From Pseudoscleropodium purum (taxonomy: Eukaryota > Streptophyta > Bryopsida > Hypnales > Brachytheciaceae), in assembly GCA_963969395.1 (NCBI GenBank), contig OZ017803.1, positions 10,168,001 through 10,232,000 of the forward strand: a DNA stretch of 64,000 nt, in the 5' to 3' direction. Below the pieces are notes generated by a model. It was given only the letters and a program-made list of their open reading frames with translations, searched no databases and was not told the DNA's origin. The position numbers and the translations under genes were made by a program. Positions within the stretch are counted from its first letter, which is position 1. Each line of letters begins with the position of its first letter. Of the stretch, positions 1 to 13,198 are shown in pieces.

Positions 1-471
1 GTCTACTTACCTACTTACCTAATGTCAATGCAACATTACAAGCATCTAAGAACACAGCTCCCATGTTTTCAATCACACTTGATTCTACATCCTGTTAGTC
101 TTCTTTACTTCAGTTGTTGACATATTTAACAATCAAAACGGCCTCTACACCTAGTTTTCATGTCAATCCTTAGTACAATCCTCAATGTAATCCTCACTCT
201 TCAAAATTCAAAATCCCTATTTGAAAATCAGAGAATGCTACTATTCCAATAACCACATGTCATAACTCAATTAGACACAAATGAAATTTTTTCTTTAAGA
301 TGATGGGACCTTGCATGTTGCTATTGCTTTAACACATGTCTCATTTTCATTGAGCACCAAAACTTTTTACGTGTTTGAATTGTTGTTTACAATAATAAAG
401 GATCGCTTGGGACTCTAAGCCGGAGGTACTACCTGCTAGAAACACAAGATGTGGTGTGGAGAAAAGGGTAC
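1..471. other. Probable intron of the ACD11-like gene, left edge
   Basis: No coding exon is visible. On the minus strand this follows the donor site at the end of the third ACD11-like exon (position 472), so it should be intron. I looked for the missing last exon, which should end in a conserved Gly-[ILV]-Asp-Trp and a stop, and did not find it here. Confidence 0.5.
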
Positions 472-1769
472 CTTCTTCATGTAATTTTTTCAAAAACTGG
501 GTCTTCGTAGGCAACATGAACATTCCCGCACTGACAGCCTTGCGGATAGTCCAACCATGGTGTGGAGCAAAAACTTGCTCATAGGCTTTAGATGCAGGCC
601 CCTTCATGGAATTTCCTCTGAAAACCATCTCATGTTGTCCGCAAAATCAGCAGCCTCACAAGTCACTAAATCAAACCTTTCTTATGTATGAAATACTAAG
701 AAGCCTATATGAAACCAAAACTTGGAAAAAAAAATCTGGTGTAAGGTAGGGACACCCATAGTGCTTGCTGACTTAAACTCACCACCCTAATACTCTAAAG
801 AATACAGCCAACTCAAACAACGCATTCATTGGTGCACTAGAATAGTCATTCATTTGCTCAAATATAAAAAAACTAGCAACTACTAATAGGACTAATACTC
901 AACACTCAAAGTGCCGGTTTGGGGGTGTCCCCTACCTCATAGGATGTGATATGATACACAGTTTGTTTTTCCTCACACCCTCCAACAAACAAAAAGAGTG
1001 ACCAGGAGGCTTACTCGGTGACAAGAATGTGCTCAAACAGGACCCTCACCATGTCCACTCCACGCATCACACGGAGCAGGTTTCGAGTGTGACTCCCACC
1101 GATTCGTACGGTATCATTTCTAATGTCTTGATCGACCATTGCTGGCAACGTGGCGTAGTCCTTCGCAGCTCCACATAAATCATGAACCTTTCAGCCACAA
1201 AAAAACATGAAATCATGTCAATTCCCCACCAAAAGACATGGCTCATTTGTACTATGAAGGAGCTAGAGGAGAAAACGCAACATACAGTAGGGTTTCGTCC
1301 TCAAGGCTCCATGCTCCGAAGACCCCGATCGAGGCTTCACAGACCCTCATAAATCACAAATCCATTGGGAGCCAGGGTTTGATCTCATTGAACTTTTTGT
1401 TCTTTTTAAATATTTAACTACAAACCTCTATATGCGAATAGGACAATGTCACATCCCAAACCCTATATCCTAGAGAACACCAAAGTCTTCTACACTACCG
1501 TCCCAAGAAAACGAAGCTATAATCCATCAAGAACACAGGCACGTCAGGAGATGTGGAAACGGAAGGGCAGTCACTTTGGCAACGTAATCCTTCTCGGCGA
1601 ACTTGAAGGCGACGCCAAGGCAGCTGAAGAGAGGCGAGATGAGAGAGCAGGCCTGTGTGAATGAACCCAGGCGCAATGCTGCTGTCTGCCCTTCGCCGAG
1701 CTCCCCCTGAAGCCCTTTCCAGGACTTGGCAATTGCAAACAAAGGCCGATCCCCACCGTGGTTTTCCAT
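472..1769 (-). CDS. ACD11-like sphingolipid (ceramide-1-phosphate) transfer protein, 3' end outside window
   Basis: Partial gene of the glycolipid transfer protein (GLTP) fold. Arabidopsis ACD11 moves ceramide-1-phosphate and phyto-C1P between membranes and restrains programmed cell death. Three exons are read on the minus strand: 1575-1769, 1015-1187 and 472-617, giving about 171 residues of the usual ~205. Exon 1 carries the block SLISPLFSCLGVAFKFAEKD, whose Asp (about residue 61) matches the headgroup-binding Asp of the family. Exon 2 has GGSHTRNLLRV with the basic headgroup-binding residues. Exon 3 has FAPHHGW with the conserved His. All junctions have GT-AG sites with matching phases (0, 2, 1). 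The last exon (about 35 residues) must lie left of position 1. The start at 1769 (MENHGG) fits family length; an in-frame ATG lies at 1796. Family assignment is firm; lipid specificity is inferred. Confidence 0.88.
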
Positions 1770-2478
1770 CCCACACCCAGTTCGATTCTCCCCCAAATTA
1801 AATGAACTACAGCTTCGTCAGGCTTCTAAGCCGTCTTCGTTCTTCAGCAAGGAGTAGAGCTTCTCAACCTGCAATGGATCCAAATCAAGTCATGAAAATC
1901 AAAATACTCACCACATGCATCGCATTACACATGGCACCTGATGTAATACAGCTCTTCACACAGTACCTCTTCTTTGATAAATCACCGCATTACCGAGCAA
2001 TCAATCGATGAAAAGAAAAGCGATATCGCCTTCACCTGAAAGGGAAAAGAACGGATTAACCAAAAATTCTTCACCATATCATCTCTAAATCTAGTTCCGA
2101 TTGTGCAATTGAATGTGCCTGCTGCTGAAGCAAACCCTAAAGAAGAAAGAGCTGATTCCAAGACCCAAAACTTCTGGAGATTGGAAATCTGACATGCGAG
2201 TGTCAACAACAGACTCAAATCCAACCAAACCAAACCCTATTGCGAAAACTTACAGGAAATTCGCCTCCACCGTAGAATGCCAGCATCAGGAAGTGTTTTC
2301 TGCGCAAAAGTGAGCAAAGGGAACATCAAAGCGTAGGAATTGTGGAGCTCGAAGTGAGGAAACTGCGAGCGCAACGGAATTTGCAGCTTCTGGGGACGCA
2401 GTTGATGGGCAACCAAAAGATGATACGTCGGTTTTCTCACCTCGTGAAATTGGAGTGGCCATGCTACGGAATTTGCAG

Positions 2479-2550
2479 TGGCATTGTATTTGGAGTGGCT
2501 CGGTATTCCGAGTGGCACTGTATTTGGAGTGGCACGGTATTTGGTGTGGC
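2479..2550. repeat. Two-copy 33-34-bp tandem repeat
   Basis: The phrase GTGGCA(C/T)TGTATTTGGAG followed by TGGC(T/A)CGGTATT occurs twice in direct orientation (starting 2479 and 2512) and the start of a third copy (GTGGC) begins at 2546. It lies about 0.7 kb upstream of the ACD11-like start codon. No function is evident. Confidence 0.7.
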
Positions 2551-2599
2551 GTCTCTTAAGCCCTAAATGTCCGTGGCACCATATTTTGGTTTTGGCAAA

Positions 2600-2870
2600 A
2601 CTTCGAAATTAAATAAAATCTTATCGAATTATTATTTCTAGCATGTTCTATTTTTAATGTGTGTCTTTTAAATACTACATTAGTATGCATTTAGAATTTG
2701 ATTTTGAATTGAAAAAAGATTTCTATTCTTCTATTTAAGATTTTAAGCATGGGTGGACATTACAAATCTTGAGTTTCTAAGGCTCTTAGAGAAAAGACTA
2801 AAATACAATAGGAAAAAATTACATAGGAAATTAATTTCAAAATCATGTGAAATACATGTGATTTATTCAA
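2600..2870. repeat. Copy of a degenerate dispersed AT-rich repeat (partner at 58680-58935)
   Basis: Collinear similarity by eye with 58680-58935: AAATAAAA(T)CTTAT, a run around TTTCTAG, then GG(T/A)TG(G/T)(A/C)CATT(A/G)CAAATCTT and an AAGGCTCTT block follow in the same order and spacing. The copies are old and diverged. The repeat class is unknown. Confidence 0.45.
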
Positions 2871-4101
2871 ACAAACTCTATTTAGACTTCTATCTTGGGT
2901 ACATTGTGACCATTACTATAATGATAAAAATAGTGAGGTAGCCACAACAAAAATTGCATACCTTAGAAAATCAAGCTTTGCAACTTGTAGCATTTTTAAA
3001 CTTCTAGGGCAAGTGACCTTTTGCTTCTTGTAAATCAAGGCTCTTTTTTCTATACAATACAAGGAATTTGCTCTTAGGCATGAATTGTCAACCACTATAA
3101 CACAAATTGTTGTCACTATCCTTTGGATAGATACTTTAGTTCCATTGTTCACTGTGACTTTAGTATTTGAATCCAAGTTTCCAAATCCTATTTAGGCAAC
3201 TGCATTTATATTGCAAGACATAGTTAGAAGATGGTCAAAGAAAGGAGTCCCCCTCCATATCCAACTAGTTAGATGGAGGTCCAATTTTTTTAATATTTTA
3301 ATTTTACTTAAAATATTATTGATTCAATGTTTTCTTTGTTTAATCCCTTAATGCCTCAATCCTTTTTCAATTTTTTGCACATTTTGGCTTATATCTGTTT
3401 AGAAAAATATCATTTACTGCAATTTCATGAATTTGGTCATTCAAGTATTACATTGGATGAATGAAAAGTTTGTTGGACTACACAATTCCTGGAAGCACTC
3501 TATTCATCGTCCAAAATGTAAACACCCATACACTTAAGGGTTAATTTCCCTACTATCCACTATTCATAAACTAATATTGTTGTATACCTAGGACAAAGCC
3601 CCGCAGTCACACCTTTCTTGTTATTACAATGACAACATAGGACCCCAAATTCTCCCAATTCAAGATGTTTTGAATGGATCTCCTTATGCAGAAACTTGAA
3701 TAGAAAAATTCGCAAATATTTTCTTTTAGTAGAAGGGTAATTTGGTAATATTTTATTGAACTTTTGAAATTTTAAGGCTACAGCAGTCCTTGGAACTTAA
3801 TATCAAGAGAATTTTCCTCAGTGTTCTTTATGCAATCTTCAAATGAAGCATCGATTGCTCGTCATGAATTGAGTAATTTTGAGATAACTTGAGCCTGTTG
3901 CAAAGCTCTTGAACAACAAGCTTCTAACACGACATTATCAAAACATGACACATTGATACGAATTCTGCAGTGTGAAATGAAAACTTGATTACAACAACAT
4001 ACTTGTGTCATAAATTCCAATATAAAGAGGTTCAACAAAACATACAAAGCACCTTTAACATATAGAAAGGACGAGAACACATCAAGAAGACACAAAAATT
4101 G

Positions 4102-4214
4102 AAATTGTACAGTGTACTTTACACAAGGCCGGCAATCACAAGAAGTCGACTGTAAGAACGTAGATACATAAAATCATGTTATCTTTATATTTCATGAATT
4201 GCACTGTACAATTT
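4102..4214. repeat. Inverted repeat flanking an ~87-bp loop
   Basis: AAATTGTACAGTG at 4102-4114 is answered by the exact reverse complement CACTGTACAATTT at 4202-4214. It could be a short foldback element or chance; no target-site duplication is clear. Confidence 0.4.
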
Positions 4215-4640
4215 TGCTTTCAAATATCTACGCACAAGCGCAGTATAAGTGGCCAACAGATATAGAGAGAAATATACTACAAGGCTGCACATCTATACAG
4301 ATGAATCTCAATGTTCAAGTTCAACAACAATCTAAATTCATCAAATCAGCAACTGCCCAATCGAGGACCTTCCAAATCTAAATCCTTACAATATTTGCCC
4401 AACACCTAAGTGCCAATAACAGTCTACCAATGTGCCAATACAAGTCTCTTGTGCTTTCCAAAACCAATACCAATATCTTTGATGGGCAAAACGGCCAGAA
4501 AAATTGAATGAAAATGACTAGCATTCAATGTAGAAGTGACTGAAGAATTCACTTCATGCCAAATATGAATAGGAAAGGAAAAAGACCTACTGTACAAATG
4601 TAAAAGCTTCACTGCAGAAAGATAAGAGGGCAAGTCTCAC

Positions 4641-7600
4641 TTATGCACTGAATCCAGAACTGATGGGGGTCCACAGTCCAAGACTGGCACTGGGACTGTA
4701 TTTGCAGACCTCCGATGATGCAACTTCCATCTTTGCAGAATCAAATCCAGCATTGCAAATATTTGCAAAGGCACGCATGTGCTTCATTCCATACTGGGTC
4801 AGTGCACCACAGCTTGCTTCGTAAGTGCGCACCTGCAAGTTGCGTATTGCACATGTTAGAACATCAGAAATTTGCAAGCAAAGAAACAGATACGTATTCA
4901 AACAACTAGATAGATTACATGATCAGCAATAGTTCTAAGTAAAAATCTCGAGTTACATCCAAAGCATTTCCTGGTTCAGCAGGTTCAAATTACGAAATCA
5001 GAAATTGATGGAGTAAGCTAGTGAAAGATTGGTAACTTGGCCATACTTGTAGGAAAACAGAACAAAGCAAGGGGTAACGTAGCTATTTGTCACGTTGCAA
5101 TGCGCAATCTCGGATTTAAGTGACATCAGATGTTTATCAAAAGCTTAATAGAATTCTTTCAGAGAATAATGCAGCAAGATTATATCAGTGGAGAGGATGC
5201 AAAGTCCATACCCAGGACCACTAGAATTATACTTACCATGGTCTTAAGGCATGCCCAGTCATCCACAAGAACCGTCCCAGCTGGACGAACTTCATTGAGC
5301 TTCTCAACACTGTTCTCAAACAAAATTTCACCGATGAGCTTCACGCTGTCATCCAAATGCTTGCGATGCAAAATAGTTCTGGCTAAATCTTCCGCAGCCG
5401 TTGCTTCCCTCAATGAACCCTTCTCAGCGTTGATAAACTGCATCACAAATATCAATGTTTAGGTTTCTTCGTTCCCCAACAGAACTTGAAAGCGAATAAT
5501 ATACTGTCAGTACGATTTCTAGGATCACACCCAAGGTTGTTCAACGTTGAAAGAAAATAATATACAGCCGTCCGAAATGGAGTCACCTCTTAATTTTGTT
5601 AGGACAACAGGGCGCAATATAACAGCCTAATTAAACAGTACTTGCAATACTATTTTAATAAAGTAGTAGTCGAATAAAATAGTAGTAGAGATATATAACA
5701 ATACTATTTAAACAATAGAATAGAATAATAGTATAAAGGTATAATAATATTATTCACATATACAATATTACACTACTCCAATAATATGGAATAATGCTTA
5801 AACAATACTACAATCGAAAATCATGCTGGAGACACAAGTCATGAATAAGTGAACAACGAAAGCAGAGAGCAAGGAGTCAATATAAGAATTTAAAAGAGTA
5901 GGGATTACCTTGTGCCTCAGGTGGATAAGATCAGCTTCTCTCTGAGGAGCATTTGTAAAGATTTCAGAATTGGACGCCAGCAACTCCGGAAGATCAGGTT
6001 TGGTAACATTTTCGTTAGCTGGGTCAAAGCCAAAGTAGCGCTCCAACTCTTCCACGTCAATATTAATATCTCCATATTGCATCACATGGGAGCCAGTCCT
6101 GTATGTGTTGTGGTTCGAGGTTCTCGATTTGACCTGTAAGGAAAGCAAAGACAAGTCTTACTACAAAAGACCAATCTTCCTATCACTATACAACACAGCT
6201 CGAGAGATTACTAAAAAAATTAAATACAAATTAAAAAACTTGGTAATACAAATTTGTAACATGCAGCAAGAGAGACTTACAATAACATACTGATCCTCGA
6301 GAGTTTCCTTCCTCAGGTTTTCTATTTCACTGCACAAAAGCGAATGTAAAATAAGTATCAAGGTTTTGTTCAGATTTCAGAACATAAAAAAACATCGATG
6401 CATTCTACCCTGCACTGCACTAACGAAGAGGAAATCGCAGCATCCAACGGAAAAAAAGAAGCAAGATGCAAAATTACTCGTGAACTGACTTACGTGTCTT
6501 CCATCCATGCAACACTGTAGAGATCGCCCAAGCAAGTCTCGTATTCAGGAGGTGGTGGTGGATACATGCCAGGGCAGTAAGTTCCCCAGCTGCTCTCCTC
6601 TGCATTCGAAGCAGTGGTGACGTAGATGTTAAGGCCCTCCGGTAACAGCCCCTCAAAAATACTGCCACTCTCACAAGCCTCAAGGTATATCACCTGTAAC
6701 ATAATCCAAGTTCTTTCGTCAGTAGAAGATCCTGTCAACCTGCTCAAGAGTGAACAAGCAATTTGACTGAATCGCAAAAACGGATGAAGAAGAGTCAATT
6801 TACCAATTCTTTATAAGTCCCCGATGCAGCCTTCTTCTTCAAAGTGGCAACAAATTCATCTGCGTATAGGTTGGGCGAGGTGGGCATACCTGTCGATAAA
6901 AACACCGAATTTCAATCACTAAATCTCCCCTGCACTTGGAAATATTAAACTCGATCATTTAAAACCTTAAGAACCATTTAATTTTATAATCGAACTACAA
7001 CATTGAATGGAAACTCAGGTATGATATATAAGATATACATCCTACAGCCATAAAATGTAATCCTTCAGGAATTGAAGGTCACATGAGCGAAGCCCGGACT
7101 TACCAAGCACACCAGGACCACCGTGATCAGTGTAATAGATGAAGATATGATCATTAGGACCACTGTCCACAACCTTTCCACTGCCTCCCTTGATAGCATC
7201 CTTGTCACCCAAGATCGCGGCATAGAAGTTGCTCACAGTCACATCAGCCCCTGTATAGTCCTGCAAAAGTCAACACCCTCACAACACTCAATTATCATGG
7301 CATCTGAAATCATAGGATCGCATAGACAGGAAACCCGAAATTGAAAGAGTGATGAAGGTCAATTCTGCTCAAGAACACTACAGTGATTTCAGTAAAAATT
7401 GACTGTTTCAGTAGTTCCATCAAGACAATCATCACAATACAGAGATCTCCCTATAGTCACAGTGATCATACGGAGACTCTGAAAAGCATACAAACCTTGG
7501 GCACGCCTTCGTAAACATCAGGCCCATCAGGTTTGTTGATGATTTTTCCTGGATACGGATTCTCGGAGTTGTGCGCAATATCGTCATACATAAACACGAT

Positions 7601-7975
7601 TATGTTCTCGTCCTTCAAGCCTCCACGTTTCAGGATTTGGTATGCATGGCATACATCCGACTGACCACAAAACAGAAAAGACCTCAGTCCACAAGCCAGA
7701 GAGAATTCCGTTGACTAAACTCTAGTTTGATTTCAAAACGAAAAACATTTCAAAACTTAAGAAGGAAGGATCAAGTATATGGATACCTGATGTCGGTAGT
7801 TCCAGTAGCCGGCTGATCCAGCAATAAGGATAGCCCAGCGGGTACCCTCCTCATCCTTCTCCTTCTCTTCAGTGGGCATCACAATCTTCGCATCCCATGA
7901 GGGAGCCCGACCCAACGCAGTCACAGCACAAAAAGCAAGCAAGAGGACCAGCACCAGTGCCCTTCCTGAAGCCAT
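4641..7975 (-). CDS. Vacuolar processing enzyme (legumain, asparaginyl endopeptidase, family C13)
   Basis: Complete nine-exon gene predicted to encode 487 residues, the usual VPE length. Exons on the minus strand: 7787-7975, 7496-7660, 7104-7260, 6804-6889, 6494-6693, 6281-6329, 5909-6133, 5237-5437 and 4641-4832; every intron is GT-AG and all phases agree. The N terminus is a signal peptide ([16 protein letters not shown]) for entry to the secretory route. The protease domain starts at [20 protein letters not shown]. Catalytic His is in YYTDHGGPG (about H164) and catalytic Cys in EACESGS (about C206). [11 protein letters not shown] loop typical of plant VPEs follows. The last two exons form the alpha-helical, cysteine-bearing C-terminal prodomain that is removed by self-cleavage at low pH. 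VPEs cleave after Asn/Asp, mature vacuolar proteins and act in vacuole-mediated cell death. I chose the ATG at 7975 over the in-frame ATG at 8017 because it puts the signal peptide at the N terminus. Confidence 0.95.
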
Positions 7976-8005
7976 GGCCAGCCAAATATTGAGTTCACTC
8001 GGATC

Positions 8006-9128
8006 CTGCTTCAACACAAAAACAATTTGATCAGATTATCACCCTTTGTCATCAACCACGTCAAGCCACAGTAATTTAATCACGTACAAAGGGAAACAAA
8101 CAACTGCCAAAAATTCAAAAGCACAATTCAGTATTTGAAGCCGTTTAAAAAGGTTTTATGGAAACGAAAAAACTCTACTAGTTACACTCCAAAGAAAACA
8201 CCCCCTTGCGAGCAAATTGGAACAGGTGCAATCAAGCTCGAAAGAAACAAAAAATCAAAGAGTTCTGTGGCAGAAAATAAATCTCCCAGATCTTGCCCAC
8301 AGATCGTTCCAAAGACGAAAAGCAAGCAACTTCCGCTGAACAAAGCAGAATCAGACCACTGCTTCTGATCATCTACTACCAAGTCAAATCCCAGTGCTCA
8401 CGTTCAGTCTTCATGATCTTAATGCTGCAGAAGGGAAAACTGCGACATTCCAAAAACAGCATTTCCATACTAACTCGATTCTTCACAGGTTTAAAAGAAA
8501 AATTATAAACTCCTACTGCCATGAAGTAAACACGCTCTTCTCCTGAAAATCAACATAACAGAAAGAACCAAACTCCAACAAGCAGAAGATATTAACAAAA
8601 CTCTCCACAGAACACCAATTTATCTCAGATCGTGAACAACACTTGCTCCACAGTACGAAAACAAAGCAAATTACACCAAACGACACACCAGAACACAAAT
8701 CCCTCAGAACAGAGTACAGATTTCGAGCGCAAACCACAATCAGAGACCCGCAACCGAATCTGCTCTCAACAAAACGATATAAAATCAAGTTCCTGTAAAA
8801 CCTTCTCCACACGATACGAAATTCCGCCGCAAATATCTCACCAACACAAGAAGCACGCCCCTACTTTCCCAAGAATCACAAAACCACACCAAAATTCACC
8901 AACTACAGATTCTTCAAATTATCACACACTCGGATCTCAAGGTTCTTTACAAGAACAGGCTTGGACAACACGCAACGATGTATCTCTGACCTTGAGCAAG
9001 CTCCTTGCTCGATCGACGAGAACGACCACCTTTCACCACCAAATTTGATGTGGAAAATTGCGAAAGAAAGAGATTGTTACTGCGACATCGAGAGAGGGAA
9101 AGAATGAGTGCGACGAGGATTGCTGTAC
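8006..9128 (-). other. Probable leader (5'UTR) intron of the VPE gene
   Basis: On the minus strand an acceptor (TTGAAGCAG before GATCC) sits at 8006-8008, about 30 bases upstream of the VPE start, and a donor (CTTCAG followed by GTACAGC) lies at 9128. The stretch between is strongly T+G-rich on the sense strand, as plant introns are, and has no supported ORF. An untranslated first exon would lie above 9129, roughly to 9400. This is inference from composition and splice signals only. Confidence 0.4.
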
Positions 9129-9399
9129 CTGAAGTGTCGGGGCGAATCTCTTGTGCAGAACCTGTTGGAGCAAGCACAACGAAGGTTTGCAAAACTTGGC
9201 ACTTCGAGGGGCCTTATCAGGCCTGCTTCCCGCATCTTTCCGACTGAAAAGAATTCTTTCGGAGCGATGATAAACGAGGATTCGTTCCAGCGAGGGGTTT
9301 TCATTCGTTGCCTTCGGCTGTTGGGGGATTCTTCCGTTGGGAATCAAAGGGCAGCTGGGTACCGGAGGTGGGGACCCTTTTTGACTTGAGCACTTTCTA

Positions 9400-12300
9400 T
9401 GTAGCATGTCAAAAAATAAATTTAAAAAAAAGGCAAAGGGACCTTTGTGACCTACACAAGGGAATCTTTTCTATTCCGACTATGGTAAGTGCATGTATAA
9501 TGGACACTAATAGCAATCAAACATAGTTTTTGTTATAAAATATAATTTAATTTTTTTATTAAATCTTATTGCAAGTGAAAGAAGATTTTGATGCACTTTA
9601 ATTAAGTTTAAAAAGAGGTGACCTCTATGATCCAAGTGATGACCAAGTTCCTTTGATTATTCAATTGGGTTAATAGTTGCATTTTTTGTTTCTACAAATA
9701 AGAGTGAAGTCATCCATCATGGCATATCTTTTAAGCTTGCAACATTTTTATGAAATTAACCATATAAGGATGCAACCCACCCACCTCATGATCAAGGATT
9801 CAAGGTAGTCACCAAAATTCTCTAATTATTGAACTAATATGTGCATCCTTATTTTTTACAATTAATAGTGAAGTCATCCATTGGATAACTCTAGTTCACA
9901 GCATCTTTATAAGGTTAATATCCATTAATTGGAACTTGTATAGGTAAGTTATGAAATTTCAAAGTATTATTTGTAGGTGTACCAAAAATTGACATTAGAC
10001 CCTTAGGTTTTGATTGTGTACATCTAATATCAAAGATTTTAGTGTCACTTTCTCTTTATATTTTTGTACAAATATGATATTCATATCAATTTCATCAAAC
10101 TAGTAATAAAAAATGTATAGGGGGATATTTAATCTCTAAAGGATCAAGGTCTTTTTTTTGACAAAAAACTATCAAAATTACTACTTCTAATGCAAGATGC
10201 AAATTTTTATTAAAATTACATATCTAATTGTAGAAATTTACACTAGACTAGTAAAAAATGTGTGGAAGAAATTTTAGAAACTTTGACACCATAGATTGCA
10301 AGATATTTGTGTTTTCAAATGAAAAAAAAAAATCCTATACCTTCTTTGATTATAATTTTTGAATTGGAATCTTTTTAATTTCAAATTTTTGCTCTATAGA
10401 TTTTGAATTAAATTTTTTTTTATGTTGAATTATTGAATTGAAAGTTTAGGAAAAAAATATTCAAAAATATTTTACTTAATTAAAAAAATTATTTAAGTAG
10501 AAGTAGATATGAAATTGAGTAAAACCAAAATCATTAGGTAATAGTTTCTAAATGGATTTGAAACAAACTAATCCCAATATCAAGATTGTTCCAACAAGCA
10601 AACTAAATGATGTGGAATTTTTTTTTCTTCCAATAGTACTATTTCAGTATTTGCAAATAGCCTATAATACTTGTAACAATACTTTTGGCCGTTGATTTTT
10701 CCAATCAATGACTAAGATTGTTCTACTACATTATATACATAGTACTTTGGGGCAGAAATCTAGATTTTGCCAAAATGCTAGAAAAATGCACAGTGTTTCT
10801 TACAATAACCCATCAAATTACAATATGTTTCATATATATGATTGGAAGTTTATTATAAACTATTGGTTGAAAGTTTATTCTTCTAAAAGTAATTTTTTTT
10901 TAATGAGAAGTGATACAATTTGAATGGCATTACAAATAATATCATTGTTAATATACTAATATCAGTGGGCAAGATTTGCATACTTGATTTTAGTATGACA
11001 ATGCTGAATAGCAAGGGTTCTTTTAGAATTTGGGAAATATTACTAAGGTGGTGGCAATTTGACACTTAATGTAAGATACACTTATTCTAATTAAGTACAA
11101 ATTAAATTGAAAATCTACATACAAGAATACTATATATTATTCCTATGAAAAATCAATTAAATTTGGTAATTAAAATATTAATATCAAAATTGTATACGGA
11201 AATTTCTAGTATTTCTTCTACTTTGTGGTAAAACTATCATTGATATAAACATTGTTGAATGTTAAATCTTGGCTAATTGCTTGATTATGAGATTGTATCA
11301 CAATTTGTGGAGTTAATTTGAACTTTTTTTTAATATTGTGATTCCTTGACTGTAAAACTTGTAACATTCACAACCTCTTTAACCTCTATGTGCTTTAAAA
11401 GCCATATTCAATAGAAGAGATTCACCTAGTTTGGAGGGCTATGAGTTCCCTGGAGTTTTGAGCCTGTCAAAACTCATAGTCGTTACTCCTTGATGTGGTA
11501 GAACAATTGCCACGTCATTTTTTCAATATTTAAAAAATAAAATAAAATAAAATATTTTTTCAATATTTTTTTCATTTTCAGAATTTAATTTCTTTTTTTT
11601 TCCAAGTATTTTTTGGCAACCTCAAGTTCTTTGATGACGGGGGAATAGACCCTCTCGTCCCCTCCAAGCTCTTCTAATGCTAGGTGATGAGCCAAGTGCT
11701 TTGAGGCAATATTTGTCCAAATAACTTCTCATTTAATTCATCCAATTTAATACTTAATTACAAAAGGACCAATTGTCCCATCAAAAGACACCTGAAGGTT
11801 TGGGCAAGCTTTTATGATCTCAATTTTTGGTGTGATTTTTTAAAACTATTTTGAAGATAGAAAAATATATTAGATTTTTGGAGAAATCATTTTTATTTCA
11901 ATTGGTGCTCAAAAATAAAAGTTATGCCACCTAAAGCTTAAAATGACTTCATTGGATAACACATAAAAATCAAAATAATTCAAAATAATTTTTCTTTTCA
12001 TAGAATATATTTATTTTCACTAAGAAATGATTTGATTCATTCCATTTGAACTAGTGATGAGAAAGTTATAGAGAGTTTTGTTTTTCTTGGCAATAAAAAA
12101 CATTGAGGTATAAATTATTAATAAATAGAAAACCATGAAAAAAAAACATTAAAAATTGACCATTTTAGAGGATTTGATAGTGATCAAATTTCACCAAAAA
12201 ATAAAGTTGATACCATTTTCAATGTTCCAAAGTGCTCATGTGAGGGAGCCCTACTTGCTTGGATCTAAAAGACATAAAATAATATACTGATAGATGCCCC

Positions 12301-12959
12301 TTGGTAGGCATATTTATACCCACCTAGTGTGGAAAATAGACCACCAAAATTTCAACTTTAAATCATTCAATTTGAATACTTTAAACGTAGTGAACCCCTC
12401 CCCCCCAAATCTCAAAGTGTGACAAATCAAAAAAATTGAATTTGAAATATAAAATGATATTTTTAATTTCTAAAAAAAAAAGATATTTGATTACCATCAA
12501 ATTAGACATCTCCAATAGGAATTTCAAGTTTTTAGGATTTGGGATTCAAAAGTTATATTGGAAGACAACAACGTCATTCCAATTGTACCGAAGAATAGGA
12601 CTGTTGTTTCTTGCAATGACCTTGATGAACATTGAGTTTGTAACTAACTTCATTATTTTAGAAAGTATAACTTTCATTCTTGTTTTATTTGATGTTACAT
12701 TCATCTTCATGTCATAAGTAGTATATTTGCTTAAGACATTGCCATTGTGGACCAACCTCTAGGGCATGCCAAACAACTTGAAACTCACCTCACCTCTACA
12801 AACTCTAGCTAAAAGTGACAATCAACCGACAAAGAGTTAAGACCCAACAAGGATCCTCTGCTTCATGGATGCAACACAAAGAAAATCAAGCATAGGATGA
12901 TCATGAAAGTAAGACGTTACGTAGTGAGCCTACCTTGCCAAATTTTGTTGGTGAGTGTA
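9400..12959. other. AT-rich intergenic DNA, no gene seen
   Basis: Long runs of A and T, scattered short ORFs without recognisable domains, and degenerate dispersed repeats. For example, a phrase close to AGTGAAGTCATCCAT occurs near 9708 and 9868, and a related one occurs near 14460. I see no exon-like signal here. Confidence 0.5.
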
Positions 12960-13198
12960 GGGTAGGGAAAGGCATTGTCTTCTAGCCTTGGTTCAATGGC
13001 TTTAACCTTGGCACACTAGTGAGATAGTCATGAGTTCAAACTCATGTGTTGGCACAACACTCACCACTACGGTCCACCCAACTATGATGGTAGAAGGGCA
13101 ATAATTACCTTGTTGTCATATGGAGGGACCTAAGAATTTTTAGGGGATAAAGGAACATGTTAGTTCTTTATAATAAGGGCTACCTCTTGACAAAAAAC
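12960..13198 (+). mobile_element. Candidate tRNA-derived SINE
   Basis: A possible pol III A-box region (TAGCCTTGGTTCAATGGC, from 12983) is followed about 45 bases later by a good B-box (GAGTTCAAACTC, 13032-13043). The words between (TTGGCACACTAGTGA, then AGTCATGAGTTCAAA) and the following ACCTTGTTGTCATATGG part resemble the general layout of plant tRNA-derived SINEs of the Au type. There is no clear poly(A)/poly(T) tail or target-site duplication, so the boundaries are rough. Confidence 0.35.

Larger units (their letters stand above)
1770..4640. other. Intergenic region between ACD11-like and VPE genes
   Basis: Holds the probable upstream region of the ACD11-like gene (about 1770-2570, moderate GC) and then AT-rich DNA with no ORF that I recognise. 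It contains a short tandem repeat at 2479-2550, a dispersed-repeat copy at 2600-2870 and a hairpin-type inverted repeat at 4102-4214. The part just below 4640 is probably the 3' untranslated region of the VPE gene. Confidence 0.5.

Noticed and set aside
1446..1664. 72-codon plus-strand frame overlapping the ACD11-like gene
   Set aside because: Antisense to exon 1 of the ACD11-like gene, which has clear family conservation.
8632..9048. 138-codon plus-strand open frame opposite the VPE leader
   Set aside because: Thr/Gln/Ser/Asn-rich because the strand is A+C-rich; explained by the T+G-rich sense intron of VPE.
9033..9407. 124-codon minus-strand frame upstream of VPE
   Set aside because: Probably an open stretch within the untranslated first exon and promoter; no conserved domain and no junction that puts it in frame with VPE.
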